NCBI GenBank assembly: GCA_016219595.1
Contig: JACRLY010000076.1
Coordinates: 1,233-49,034 of the forward strand
DNA: 47,802 nt
Origin: Ignavibacteriota bacterium
Lineage (GTDB): Bacteria; Bacteroidota; Ignavibacteria; Kapaibacteriales; UBA2268
Reading direction: 5' to 3'
Position 1 is the first letter of the stretch. Each line of letters begins with the position of its first letter. The translations under genes were made by a program, and so were the position numbers. Below the pieces are notes generated by a model. It had not been told where the DNA came from. It made no database searches and saw nothing but the letters and a program-made list of their open reading frames with translations. Below are positions 10,221 to 20,663 of this stretch, piece by piece.

Positions 10221-10663
10221 TTAAACTCCCTTTATTTTTAGCTGAAAATAATTTTCAATTTTCATTATGTTAATAATAAACAAGTAAATATAATAAAATA
10301 TTTCTTAATTTATTAATGAAATAAATTTAATTTGAACCCGGAATTCTATGGTTTGAACAGCCATATGCTTAAGTTTTCAGATTTTTTGAATAATTTAACA
10401 TTGACTTTAGTCAATTAAATAAGATAGGAATATTACCATTCCTTATTATTGAACAAGTAAGAATTATACTTTCTAATAATTATGGAAATTTATAACAATT
10501 CTTTATGATATTCATATTATATTTCAACTACTTAAGTCACTAAAATATTACATAAATATTAATATCATTATAATACTGTGAAAAAAATTACACACTTTTT
10601 TGGAAATAGCGGTTAAATTTCGTATTTTTATGGCAATTAGAATAATTAACATGAGTTTTAGTT

Positions 10664-12385
10664 TTGAATTATCGTTGGACTTTAAGAAAAAAGGCTGATG
10701 AAAGTATTATCCACGGGTTAACAAGTACACTAAAAATACCAACAAGCTTAGCGCAAGTGTTGGTTGCACGAGGCGTTGAAAGTCAGGAAGATGCAAGTAA
10801 GTTCTTTGAACCATCTCTTGACGATTTACACGACCCTTTCCTGATGGACGGAATGGAAATAGCCGTTGAAAGGATATTGAGTGCAATCAAAAACGATGAG
10901 TTGATTTGGATTCACGGTGATTACGACGTGGATGGTACGGCAAGCACCTCCATGATGCTCCTGTTTCTGAGAGAAATAGGTGCAAAGGTAGAATATTATA
11001 TACCTCACCGTATCAATGAAGGTTTCGGCTTATCTATCAATTCAATTCGCAGTGCAAAATCAAAGGGAGCAAAATTAATTATCACGGTCGACATAGGAAT
11101 AACCTCCTACGAGGCACTTCGATATGCAAACCAGGAAGGGCTTGAGACAATCATCTGCGACCACCATGAACCGATTGACGATGTTCCCGAGGTATACTGT
11201 ATAATAGACCCTCTGAAACCGGGAGACAATTATCCATTCAAACACCTGGCAGCTTGCGGAGTTGCATTTAAAATAATACAGGCAATAACCCAAAAAATTG
11301 GAAAACCGGAAAAAGCTTTTCAGTATCTCGATTTTGTTGCACTTGCTTCTGCTGCGGATATGGTTCCATTAATGGATGAAAACAGGATTCTCGTTCATTT
11401 CGGTTTGACTCAAATTAATAAAAAGCCGAGACCGGGTTTGAAGGGATTGATTGACTGCACTCATCTTAAAGTCGGCTCCATAGATACTTCGAGCATTGTT
11501 TATTCCCTTGCACCGTTGATTAATGCTGCGGGAAGAGTCGGCGATGCAAGATGGTCTGTTGATATGATGATAGAAACCGACGAAGTGGCATCATTCCAGG
11601 TTGCCCAAAAGCTAGAACGAGAAAACAGGAAACGAAGAACATTCGATGAAATAACATTCGATGCGGCAGCACCAATGGCTGAAGCATACCTTAAAAAGAA
11701 TCCCGATTCGAGAGCAATAGTGTTGTATTCGCCATCATGGCATGCCGGTGTAATCGGAATAGTTGCTTCACGGCTTGTCGACAGGTTTCATCTGCCTGCA
11801 GTCATGCTGACAAAATTCGAAGACCCGGAAACTCACGAGGTTCTGGCTAAAGGTTCAGCAAGAAGCATATACGGATTCGATATTCACAAGGCTCTAAAAA
11901 CATGCAGGCATTTATTAACAGAATTCGGCGGACACAAGCATGCCGCAGGATTATCTCTCGAAATAAAAGATATTGACACATTCAGAACTGAATTTGAGGT
12001 ACTGGCAAATAAAGAAATCTCAACAGAAATGCTTGTTCCCGAAATTGTAGTTGATGCGGAACTGAAGCTGAGTGACCTGAATCCGAATTTCCTGAAAGTA
12101 TTGAATAAATTCGCACCTTATGGATTCGACAACAACAGGCCTATGTTCCTCTCGAAAGGAGTTAAATCATCGAATGGGGTGAAAGTTGTTGGAAAGAATC
12201 ATCTCAAATTCCGCGCATTCCAGATGTTTGAAATCGATGCAATCGGTTATGGACTTGCCGACAAAATCAACTTCTGCCAGGGTGGAAAGGCATTTTCAAT
12301 CCTATTTAACATAGAAGAAAGCTTATATAACGGAATTACATATACCCAGCTAAGAATTAAAGATATTAAACCCGATGAACAATGA
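10664..12385 (+). CDS. recJ: Single-stranded-DNA-specific exonuclease RecJ (TTG start)
   Basis: DHH-family motifs: IHGDYDVDGTAS, ITVDIGITSYEAL, IICDHHEP, INAAGRVGDAR, GGHKHAAGLSL. Confidence 0.92.
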   Translation: MNYRWTLRKKADESIIHGLTSTLKIPTSLAQVLVARGVESQEDASKFFEPSLDDLHDPFLMDGMEIAVERILSAIKNDELIWIHGDYDVDGTASTSMMLLFLREIGAKVEYYIPHRINEGFGLSINSIRSAKSKGAKLIITVDIGITSYEALRYANQEGLETIICDHHEPIDDVPEVYCIIDPLKPGDNYPFKHLAACGVAFKIIQAITQKIGKPEKAFQYLDFVALASAADMVPLMDENRILVHFGLTQINKKPRPGLKGLIDCTHLKVGSIDTSSIVYSLAPLINAAGRVGDARWSVDMMIETDEVASFQVAQKLERENRKRRTFDEITFDAAAPMAEAYLKKNPDSRAIVLYSPSWHAGVIGIVASRLVDRFHLPAVMLTKFEDPETHEVLAKGSARSIYGFDIHKALKTCRHLLTEFGGHKHAAGLSLEIKDIDTFRTEFEVLANKEISTEMLVPEIVVDAELKLSDLNPNFLKVLNKFAPYGFDNNRPMFLSKGVKSSNGVKVVGKNHLKFRAFQMFEIDAIGYGLADKINFCQGGKAFSILFNIEESLYNGITYTQLRIKDIKPDEQ

Positions 12386-15300
12386 TACCTCAGGAATCTG
12401 CAGAACATTTTCTAAAAGAAATATACCTGATCTTTGAAAGTGAGACATTAACAATTAGAAAAAAGATTCTGTCTCTCAGGATTATATACAGAAAACTTAT
12501 AATAAAAATTTCAGAAAACGAAAACCAGTATTTTTCTTCAATATTCGCCAGAATGGTATATATTTCTGATAAGTATAATTTACCCGATGAAATCAGAATA
12601 AGAGTAAGAACATTCAGTTCAATTGCGGAAAGAATTCGAAGGAATACAGACTTTGATTGTAAAATTCAACATCTCAATTATGCATATGTGACTATTATTG
12701 AACTAATAAAATTCTTATCAACTTCAGCCAGTGAATTTATAGATGAAAAAAAATTAAACTCTCTCGATATTAATATACCACAGCCTAAGTATAAATCTAC
12801 AGGGAGTATAATTGAATTCATCAGAGCTGTCGTAATCGAAAAAGATAAAATAAATACTTATACAGATGGTATAATTGATTATTCGCTAAAATGTGAGACA
12901 GAAGAATATGGAAAAATCACACTTCATTTCAGAGAGCCCTGGAGTAAATTATACACATTAACCTGGAAAGGTGCTGTACTTAATGTTTACACAGTCAAAA
13001 TGGATGAAAAATTAAAAGATACATTCCGGGCGGGAAACAATACGATAATTGTTTTAGAACCGGATAATTTAGTTGATGTAACCGATATAGCAGAATGTTT
13101 TCAATATAATGGTTCTAATGCATTAATATATTTTCTGTCAAAGCTGAAATTAAAATCTTCTAATCCGGCAGCAGTACAAGGAAATATCATAAACTACTGT
13201 TTCGATGAAATCCTAACTGACAATGATTGTAATTTCGATGAGGTATATGAAAATGCATTAAAGACAAAACCCTTGCAGATATTTGCAATAGCTTCGGAAG
13301 AGCCTGCTGCAACAAAACTTATTAAGGAAAATGTTAAAATTCATTTTAATAATCTTAAAGAAATCACATCAACATTAAATCATGACAGATTCAGCATTGA
13401 ACCAACTTTTATTTCATCTGATTACGGTTTGCAGGGAAGACTTGATTTGCTGATCGAATTTGACGATGAGAGCAACAGGAAAAATATAATCGAGTTGAAG
13501 TCGGGTAAAGCTCCCGGTAAAGAATTAAAAATTGCAGTTGCTGATGGGAGATATGTCAGGACAGGGATATGGGAAAATCATTATATCCAGGCTATATGTT
13601 ACAATTTGTTACTTGATTCAGCTTTTGAGAACCGTACAGGTACATCGCAGATACTTTATTCACAGACAAATGATGAGCCATTGAGAAATGCGCCTAATAT
13701 TGTTCAGAAAAAACAGGAAGCAATTGCAATCAGGAACGAAATAGTTGCTTTTGAAAAACAAATTGCGGAAGGAAATTTTTCATTATTCGATAAATTTCAA
13801 AAGGATGAATTCGGTTTATTGCCAAAGTTTGATGAGGAAAAACTGAACATTTTTGAAAATTTTTACACCAAAACAAATGACATATTAAAAACTTATTTTC
13901 AACATTATCTTGCTTTCATTCTCAAAGAATCACAATCATTAAAGCACGGAACTAACGGCTCCGAAAGTAATAAAGGATTTTCTTCGCTTTGGAAGGAAAC
14001 TTTGGAAGATAAAGAAAATTCATATGATATTTTATCCCATTTAATTTTAGTAAAAGAAGAATCAGATTTTGATAATTTTCATTTGATTTTCAAAAGAACC
14101 GAAAAAACACCTGATGTTACATCTTTCCGAAAAGGAGATATAGGAGTTTTATATAAAATAAATAACGAGAATATTACTGAACCTTTGAAGCAGCAAATAC
14201 TAAAATGCTCAATACGTGAAATTGGAAATGATGTAATAAAAGTTAGCCTGAGAAATAAACAGGCAAACCTGAAATTACTCGATTCTGATGAGCTATGGGT
14301 CATAGAACCGGATTATATTGATGCATCGACAAGGAATTTATTTCAGTCTGTTTACAGGCTTATGCTTGCTGATGATAGCAGGAGAAATATTATTCTCGGA
14401 CTGAAACAACCGGAATTTAATGAAGTTGAAAAAATAGATAATGATTATTTAAATCAAACTCAGAAAGAAATTCTTTCCAAAGCAAAATCAGCCAAGAATT
14501 ATTTTCTAATACAGGGACCTCCCGGAACAGGTAAGACAGCATACATGTTAAAAGCATTAACTGAAGAATTTTATAAGACGGAAAATTCAAATATATTAAT
14601 TCTTGCTTACACTAACCGGGCTGTAGATGAAATTTGCAGTGCTCTTGATAATATTGTAAATGAGAAATTGCTTGATAAGGAATTTGTTCCGTTCGAGTAT
14701 CTCAGAGTAGGTTCAAAGGAATCAACTGAAAATAATTCAAGGTTAATTGCAAATCTTGCCGACAAAATGGAAATTCGTGAGCTTTTCAAACTTGTAAAAA
14801 GTTCAAGAATATTTGTTTCAACTGTAACATCTGCAATTACGAATCCTGAAATATTTCAAATAAAGAGATTCAATATTGCAATAATCGATGAGGCATCACA
14901 AATATTAGAACCTCAAATTTCCGGAATACTAACAATTGTCGATAGATTCATAATGATTGGTGATGAAAAACAATTACCTGCAGTTGTAATTCAGAATCAA
15001 AAGAACACAAAGACAGAAAATGAACTATTAAAAATAATTGGATTGACGAATCTTTCCGGCTCATTATTCGAAAGATTAATCAGAAGTTGTAATATCAACG
15101 GATGGGGAGAAGCAATAGGAATGTTAACCCGGCAGGCAAGGATGCACAAAGATATTCAGGAATTTCCCAATACAAGGTTTTATGACGGGAAGCTTCAAAT
15201 CATGCATGATACCCAGAAAGAGAAATGGGAAATATTTGATGCCGGTTCTGATAATTTAATTGAAAGACAATTGTCTGCTTCAAGAATAATATTTTATGCT

Positions 15301-15753
15301 TCTCAATCTGAAGATAGAATAAAATTTCATAAGGCAGAAGCAGAAAAAGCAGCTGAAATAATTAATATTATTTATGATAAATACGGGAATAAATTTGACG
15401 AAAGAACTGTCGGTATTATAACTCCATTCAGGGCACAGTGTATGGAAATATACAAATTTCTCCCCGTGGATATAGCTAAATTGGTCAGCGTTGATACCGT
15501 TGAAAGATACCAGGGTTCACAGCGTGATATAATAATAATATCCTTTTCAATCAATAGTATCTACGAATTGAAAAATCTTCAATCAATGCTTGAAACAAGT
15601 GATACCAAAGTCGACAGGAAACTCAATGTAGCTCTGACAAGAGCGAAAGAGCAATTGATTATTCTCGGTGTCCCCGGTGTACTTTCTTATTCTCCAATAT
15701 TCAAGGATTTGATTGAGTTTATTCAAAGTAAAAATAGTTACTTTGAAATTTAA
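12382..15753 (+). CDS. Dna2-like SF1 helicase with N-terminal PD-(D/E)XK nuclease domain
   Basis: GRLDLLIEF...NIIELKSGKAPG plus HYIQAICYNLLL (QxxxY) nuclease motifs; IQGPPGTGKTAYM Walker A, IAIIDEASQ Walker B, VERYQGSQRDIIIISF and LNVALTRAKEQLIILG SF1 motifs. Confidence 0.85.
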   Translation: MIPQESAEHFLKEIYLIFESETLTIRKKILSLRIIYRKLIIKISENENQYFSSIFARMVYISDKYNLPDEIRIRVRTFSSIAERIRRNTDFDCKIQHLNYAYVTIIELIKFLSTSASEFIDEKKLNSLDINIPQPKYKSTGSIIEFIRAVVIEKDKINTYTDGIIDYSLKCETEEYGKITLHFREPWSKLYTLTWKGAVLNVYTVKMDEKLKDTFRAGNNTIIVLEPDNLVDVTDIAECFQYNGSNALIYFLSKLKLKSSNPAAVQGNIINYCFDEILTDNDCNFDEVYENALKTKPLQIFAIASEEPAATKLIKENVKIHFNNLKEITSTLNHDRFSIEPTFISSDYGLQGRLDLLIEFDDESNRKNIIELKSGKAPGKELKIAVADGRYVRTGIWENHYIQAICYNLLLDSAFENRTGTSQILYSQTNDEPLRNAPNIVQKKQEAIAIRNEIVAFEKQIAEGNFSLFDKFQKDEFGLLPKFDEEKLNIFENFYTKTNDILKTYFQHYLAFILKESQSLKHGTNGSESNKGFSSLWKETLEDKENSYDILSHLILVKEESDFDNFHLIFKRTEKTPDVTSFRKGDIGVLYKINNENITEPLKQQILKCSIREIGNDVIKVSLRNKQANLKLLDSDELWVIEPDYIDASTRNLFQSVYRLMLADDSRRNIILGLKQPEFNEVEKIDNDYLNQTQKEILSKAKSAKNYFLIQGPPGTGKTAYMLKALTEEFYKTENSNILILAYTNRAVDEICSALDNIVNEKLLDKEFVPFEYLRVGSKESTENNSRLIANLADKMEIRELFKLVKSSRIFVSTVTSAITNPEIFQIKRFNIAIIDEASQILEPQISGILTIVDRFIMIGDEKQLPAVVIQNQKNTKTENELLKIIGLTNLSGSLFERLIRSCNINGWGEAIGMLTRQARMHKDIQEFPNTRFYDGKLQIMHDTQKEKWEIFDAGSDNLIERQLSASRIIFYASQSEDRIKFHKAEAEKAAEIINIIYDKYGNKFDERTVGIITPFRAQCMEIYKFLPVDIAKLVSVDTVERYQGSQRDIIIISFSINSIYELKNLQSMLETSDTKVDRKLNVALTRAKEQLIILGVPGVLSYSPIFKDLIEFIQSKNSYFEI

Positions 15754-15796
15754 CTCCCAAATTAAGCTCCCAGTTTCTAATTAATTGTTCACTATA

Positions 15797-15973
15797 TCAT
15801 TTATATCCAACATCCCGGTAATATTCATCATATAAATCTCTTTTTTCAGAAGCAGCACTGTATTCATCTTTGTTAACCGGAAGAACATAAATCTCAAGAT
15901 TTTTGTTAACATATTCTTTTGGAATCTTAATAACAATTTCGTCTGAATCGGATACTTCAATAGTTCTATACAT
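15797..15973 (-). CDS. Small antitoxin-like protein (orphan)
   Basis: MYRTIEVSDSDEIVIKIPKEYVNKNLEIYVLPV..., start trimmed to ATG at 15973 with an upstream GAGGAAAA. Confidence 0.5.
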   Translation of the reverse strand: MYRTIEVSDSDEIVIKIPKEYVNKNLEIYVLPVNKDEYSAASEKRDLYDEYYRDVGYK

Positions 15974-15974
15974 A

Positions 15975-16619
15975 TTATTTTCCTCTTTTGAATTTATAAA
16001 TATTATTTTCACTTTTTAATTTTACGATTGGCATAGTCAGATTGAACCTGACTGAAACAATCCTTATGAGAAACACAAGAAGAACACTTATTATACTTGC
16101 AGTATATTCTTCCATGCCGGCATAGATTACCGATATGAAAAATAATCCGCCTATTATAGATGCAGTTGCATATAGTTCTTTTCTGAATACAAGCGGAATT
16201 TCATTGCACAATACATCCCTGATGACACCTCCGAAGCAGGCGCTTATGACACCGAATAAAACCGCCATTAATGGATTTATATCTGCATTTACAGCCTTCT
16301 GAATACCAAGAACGGTTGCCGCACCCAAGCCAAGACTGTCGAATGTAAAAAATGCCTTTGAAGGTTTTAAAACATTTTCCCTGAACAGCAATGTTAAACC
16401 GACTGCAACGATGATTATCAATAAGTGATATGGATGTTTAACCCAAGTGATAGGATAAGTACCTAATATAAGGTCCCTGAATGTACCTCCCCCGATTCCG
16501 GCAAGGAAACTGACAAAAAATATCCCGACAATATCTAATTGTTTCCGAATTGCCATAATGGATGCACTGGATGCAAATAAAAATGTTGAAATCAAACTTA
16601 TTATAGTTAATATATTCAT
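15975..16619 (-). CDS. TRIC/UPF0126 (YicG-like) membrane protein
   Basis: Multiple TM segments; duplicated pattern FLAGIGGGTFRDLILG and VISACFGGVIRDVLCNEIPLVFRKELYATA. Confidence 0.85.
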   Translation of the reverse strand: MNILTIISLISTFLFASSASIMAIRKQLDIVGIFFVSFLAGIGGGTFRDLILGTYPITWVKHPYHLLIIIVAVGLTLLFRENVLKPSKAFFTFDSLGLGAATVLGIQKAVNADINPLMAVLFGVISACFGGVIRDVLCNEIPLVFRKELYATASIIGGLFFISVIYAGMEEYTASIISVLLVFLIRIVSVRFNLTMPIVKLKSENNIYKFKRGK

Positions 16620-16658
16620 AATCTAAATTTATTTAAATAGTAATAATAAAATTAATAT

Positions 16659-16753
16659 TTCCTTCGAAAAGGAATTCAAAATCCTTGTTTTTGGCACCAA
16701 AACCTGGTATTAGCAAATCGTAATCAAACGATTAGAACCAAAGAGGGCTTTGG
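16659..16753. other. Cluster of four consecutive short inverted repeats in an intergenic region
   Basis: TTCCTT-CGAA-AAGGAA (16659-16674), TTTTG-GCAC-CAAAA (16689-16702), AATCGT-AATCAA-ACGATT (16716-16733), CCAAAG-AGGG-CTTTGG (16738-16753). Confidence 0.5.
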
Positions 16754-16796
16754 AAATATTTTTAAAGATTAAATTTTAAATTGATTCTTGTATGGT

Positions 16797-16970
16797 TTAT
16801 TTAGGCATTTGCCTATGCATAGGACAACGCTGGTGTTTTGTAGCCTGTTTGAGGTATTTTGGAGAAGTAAATGAGTATAATGCATAAGTAGATGTTCCTT
16901 CTGCATCAGTGTTAATTAATGATTCTTGACCCAAGGGGACAGCTGCTACACGAAAAAGGTAACGCAACAT
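16797..16970 (-). CDS. Possible 57-aa small protein, not in the ORF track
   Basis: Manual translation: MLRYLFRVAAVPLGQESLINTDAEGTSTYALYSFTSPKYLKQATKHQRCPMHRQMPK*, preceded by AGGAG spaced for an RBS. Confidence 0.35.
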   Translation of the reverse strand: MLRYLFRVAAVPLGQESLINTDAEGTSTYALYSFTSPKYLKQATKHQRCPMHRQMPK

Positions 16971-17061
16971 ATTAAACTCCTAAAAAATAATTTTGTAATT
17001 ATACCTATTCAAAAAAAATTTAACGAATTTATTTTAAGATTATTTTATCCGGTTTAATTTT

Positions 17062-18045
17062 TTATGCTAATTGTAATTCCTGTGATAATTCTTCTGTGTA
17101 ATCCATTAATCTCGATTCTATTTCCTCATATGATTCCATCACAACTACTTCCTGCCTGACCGATGAGTTATTATACAAACCTTTGAGATAACCTGAATAA
17201 TGTTTACGAAATTCATGCAATCCTCGCGGAAAGCCCTTATATTCAATCGTCAGCCGCAAATGTTCGAGGCAGGTTTCAATGCGTTCTTCCGGGGAAGGTT
17301 CTTCCTGGAGAATCCCAGTGTCCAGTAATTTCACTGCATTTTTGAAAATGAACGGATTACCGATTGCCCCCCTTGCAACCATTACAGCATCACATCCGGT
17401 TTCTTCGAAAGCCCGTTTAACATCTGACGCTGTGAGAATATCACCATTTAATATTACAGGCATTTTTGCAATTTCTTTAACCCTTGGGAGCCAGGACCAG
17501 TCAGCATCGCCTTTCATCCCCTGTTCTCTTGTACGACAATGAACGGCAAATGCAGCTACTTTTGTGTCGTTTAAAAGTTCAGTAACTTTAAGAATTTTTA
17601 TTGAGTTTTTATCCCATCCGATTCGTGTTTTCACAGTCAGGGGAATAGTAATTGATTGTGCAACTTTCTCAGCCATATCTGCAAGACGTTCAGGCTCTTT
17701 CAGGAAAGCTGCTCCAGCATTGTTATTAACTACTTTTTTCACCCAGCAGCCGAAATTAATGTCAACAATATCTGCACCTGTGTCTTCACAAATTTTTGCA
17801 GATTCAATCATCGAATCTATTTTATCACCGAAAATCTGTACGGAAACAGGACGTTCCTCATCGAGCAGTCTCATCTTTTCTATTGAACGCTTTACGTTCC
17901 TGATAAGAGCCTCAGAAGCTATGAATTCAGTGTAAACAAGTCCTGCACCCATCCTTTTGCAGATTACCCTGAAAGGAAGGTCTGTTACTCCTTCCATAGG
18001 TGCAAGGAATAATGGCCGGTCTATATTTATTTTTCCAATTTTCAT
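17062..18045 (-). CDS. dus: tRNA-dihydrouridine synthase
   Basis: LAPMEGVTDLPFRVICKRMGAGLVYTEF, VSVQIFGD, VDINFGCWVKKVVNNNAGAAFL, VHCRTREQGMKGDADW, VILNGDI, VMVARGAIGNPFIF. Confidence 0.93.
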   Translation of the reverse strand: MKIGKINIDRPLFLAPMEGVTDLPFRVICKRMGAGLVYTEFIASEALIRNVKRSIEKMRLLDEERPVSVQIFGDKIDSMIESAKICEDTGADIVDINFGCWVKKVVNNNAGAAFLKEPERLADMAEKVAQSITIPLTVKTRIGWDKNSIKILKVTELLNDTKVAAFAVHCRTREQGMKGDADWSWLPRVKEIAKMPVILNGDILTASDVKRAFEETGCDAVMVARGAIGNPFIFKNAVKLLDTGILQEEPSPEERIETCLEHLRLTIEYKGFPRGLHEFRKHYSGYLKGLYNNSSVRQEVVVMESYEEIESRLMDYTEELSQELQLA

Positions 18046-18124
18046 ATTTATTAGCTTTTTGTTGACGTTATTAAAATATTAAAATTTTTATTTTTGTATG
18101 TATTTTAAAATTAAAAGGTAGCTA

Positions 18125-18709
18125 ATGTCAGTTTTCAAACCTGATTTCAATAAATCTTTAAAAAGTGATTTTTTTTTAAATGATACCGAAACAGTTGCAA
18201 AAGAATTGCTCGGAAAGGTACTGGTAAAACAATTAGATTCCGGAGAAATTCTCGCAGGTATTATTACAGAAACAGAAGCATATCTTTCAGAAAATGATTT
18301 GGCAAGTCATTCGGCTACAGGGAAATCACAAAGGAATGCTCCGATGTTTGAAGAAGGCGGTATTATTTATGTTTATAAGATATATGGAATTCATCATTGC
18401 CTTAATATTGTAACTGAAACAGCGGGAAAAGGCTGTGCTGTACTAATCAGAGGCATACTGCCATTAATTGGTATTGATAAGATGAAGGAATTGCGTGGAA
18501 TCGAAAATGAAAATAAATTATGCAATGGACCCGGAAAAATTGCAAAAGCTTTTTCATTTGACAGAGGTGATAATTATAAAAAAATTATTACAAAAAAATT
18601 ATTTGTTCAACCTTACGAAAATAAAGTACCAGCCAACATCACAAGAACAAAAAGAATTGGTATAACAAAATCTACTGAGCTGGAATTAAGATTTTTATTA
18701 AAAATATAA
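18125..18709 (+). CDS. DNA-3-methyladenine glycosylase (AAG/MPG family)
   Basis: ELLGKVLVKQL, ITETEAYL...DLASHSATGKSQRNAPMFEEGGIIYVYKIYGIHHCLNIVTE, LCNGPGKIAKAF. Confidence 0.9.
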   Translation: MSVFKPDFNKSLKSDFFLNDTETVAKELLGKVLVKQLDSGEILAGIITETEAYLSENDLASHSATGKSQRNAPMFEEGGIIYVYKIYGIHHCLNIVTETAGKGCAVLIRGILPLIGIDKMKELRGIENENKLCNGPGKIAKAFSFDRGDNYKKIITKKLFVQPYENKVPANITRTKRIGITKSTELELRFLLKI

Positions 18710-18840
18710 TTCATAATTCATCGTGTAATGCAAAAATTACATCGTAAAGACTTTCACAGGGGTCGAATTTTAACATAATTAATGAAATTGATAATTTAAC
18801 AAGTTATCTTTAATAGTAATTAATTCAAAGGGGGGGACTA

Positions 18841-20016
18841 ATGATAAAATTTAATAAAATACTAATTCTATTCGTATTACTATCAGTCAATGCTTTTGCA
18901 TTGCCTCAATACTCTATGCTTTCAGGCAATAAGTGTATAAACTGCCATGTAAATCCGGCTGGAAGCGGTATCAGAAATGACCTTGGATGGTATGCAAGGA
19001 ATGATGTCGGACTAATCAATCCGGGTGACATCGGTTTAGGAGGTTTTTTTAAAAATGTTGCAAGCACTAATCAAGCATTTAATAAGTTACTATTATTCGG
19101 CTTTGATTTCAGATATGAAACAGCTATGATAGGACCACCTGACAAACCGACAAGAAAATATTTCGGAATGGCTGCAACGCCATACCTTTCTTTAAAACCT
19201 TTCAACTGGCTGAATCTAGGTGGTTCTTATAATATCTTCTATGATGTGTATAATAAGACAAGATACCCGGGTCAGAAAGCCTGGACAGCATATATGATTG
19301 TTCAGCCTGATATAACAATGCCATCATTAAAGGCAGGATATTTCAGTCCGCCTATCGGCATCCATTTTGATGACCATACTGTACTTGTCGACCAGGTGCC
19401 TGGAGGTGGTCAGCCACAGTTGATACCGCCAGATTTTTCTGAATACGGAGCTGAAATTAATTATGAAGGATTAAAATGGCTTAGCCTGACTGCAGGTGTT
19501 TTCCAGGCTAAAAGCATGGCAGAGAACACTGTAAGAGACTCGACAGGAAATGTTGTTCCGTTAACAAATAAAGATAAAATTTCATTTGCTGTTAATGGTT
19601 CACTTTGGCAGAGGTTTTTTGAAAATAAATTAAATCTGCAATTGGGCGGCTCATATTATATTAACGATGATTTTAATATAAGTTCAGTTTATTTTAACGC
19701 CGGATTGACCGATGAATTATCGTTGATAACTGAATTATTGATGACAAACAAAAAAGATATAAGGAAATCAAGGAATTTTGTCGTAGGATTAATGTATCAG
19801 TTGCACGACGGATTATTGATTGAGGCAAGATTGGAGAAAGCATTTACAGATGATTTAATCAATAAGTTAAACTGGACAACAAATCAATATTTAATCGGTT
19901 TGCATATTTTCCCTCTTCCTTATATTGAATTGAGACCTGAATACAGAATATATGACAGGGAATGGGCTGAAGGTTATATGGCACAATATGCAGTTCAGAT
20001 TCATCTCTATTATTAG
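18841..20016 (+). CDS. Predicted outer membrane beta-barrel with N-terminal c-type heme motif
   Basis: Signal peptide, then LSGNKCINCHVNPAGSGIRNDLGW (CxxCH) and alternating aromatic/polar strands, ending in ...YAVQIHLYY. Confidence 0.65.
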   Translation: MIKFNKILILFVLLSVNAFALPQYSMLSGNKCINCHVNPAGSGIRNDLGWYARNDVGLINPGDIGLGGFFKNVASTNQAFNKLLLFGFDFRYETAMIGPPDKPTRKYFGMAATPYLSLKPFNWLNLGGSYNIFYDVYNKTRYPGQKAWTAYMIVQPDITMPSLKAGYFSPPIGIHFDDHTVLVDQVPGGGQPQLIPPDFSEYGAEINYEGLKWLSLTAGVFQAKSMAENTVRDSTGNVVPLTNKDKISFAVNGSLWQRFFENKLNLQLGGSYYINDDFNISSVYFNAGLTDELSLITELLMTNKKDIRKSRNFVVGLMYQLHDGLLIEARLEKAFTDDLINKLNWTTNQYLIGLHIFPLPYIELRPEYRIYDREWAEGYMAQYAVQIHLYY

Positions 20017-20056
20017 TTTAATTAATTATTATATATTTTTTTTAGGGAGTGTAAAA

Positions 20057-20386
20057 ATGAAATGGAAATTAGTATCATACATAAGTTTTTTGCTTATTAT
20101 ACCACTGTTATTCAGATGGTATATAGATTGCAAAGACCTTGGAGAGACAATAATTTTTTCAAAAGATAAAAAACCGGTAGTTACAAAAACTGTTGACCCG
20201 CTGTTCGGAACAGAAACAACAAAAACAGCATGGGAAAGCGGATTCTGGCTCGGTTTGTTGCCCAACGATGATTCATTTTCATATAAGGCAATGATTGGAG
20301 TTGCACCGATTTTCGGCTTTCTATTTGTAGTCGGCGGTATCGGTATTTTTATGAATTACAGGCAGAAAAAGAAAAAAAATAATTAA
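20057..20386 (+). CDS. Small membrane protein with TM helices at both ends
   Basis: MKWKLVSYISFLLIIPLLFRWY...IGVAPIFGFLFVVGGIGIFMNYRQKKKKNN; start trimmed to ATG at 20057, preceded by AGGGAG. Confidence 0.65.
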   Translation: MKWKLVSYISFLLIIPLLFRWYIDCKDLGETIIFSKDKKPVVTKTVDPLFGTETTKTAWESGFWLGLLPNDDSFSYKAMIGVAPIFGFLFVVGGIGIFMNYRQKKKKNN

Positions 20387-20663
20387 TTCAAATATAAATT
20401 AATTTGAATTTAAAGTTCAGTAAATAAAATATCAATAAAATTTTCTCGGAACATATTGAAAATTTATATTGTTTCAATATGAAACCTTGAAGGAATAAAA
20501 AAAGTTCTGAATAATACTTTAATTAATTTTCAAATTTTTAGTAATAAAATATAGTGCGGATAAAAAAAGCGATTTGATTTAAAATAAATATCTTTTACAA
20601 TTAGTAAAAAAATAATTCGTCTTTTTAGTCAAATCTAATTTTTATTCAAAGGGGGGTAAAATA

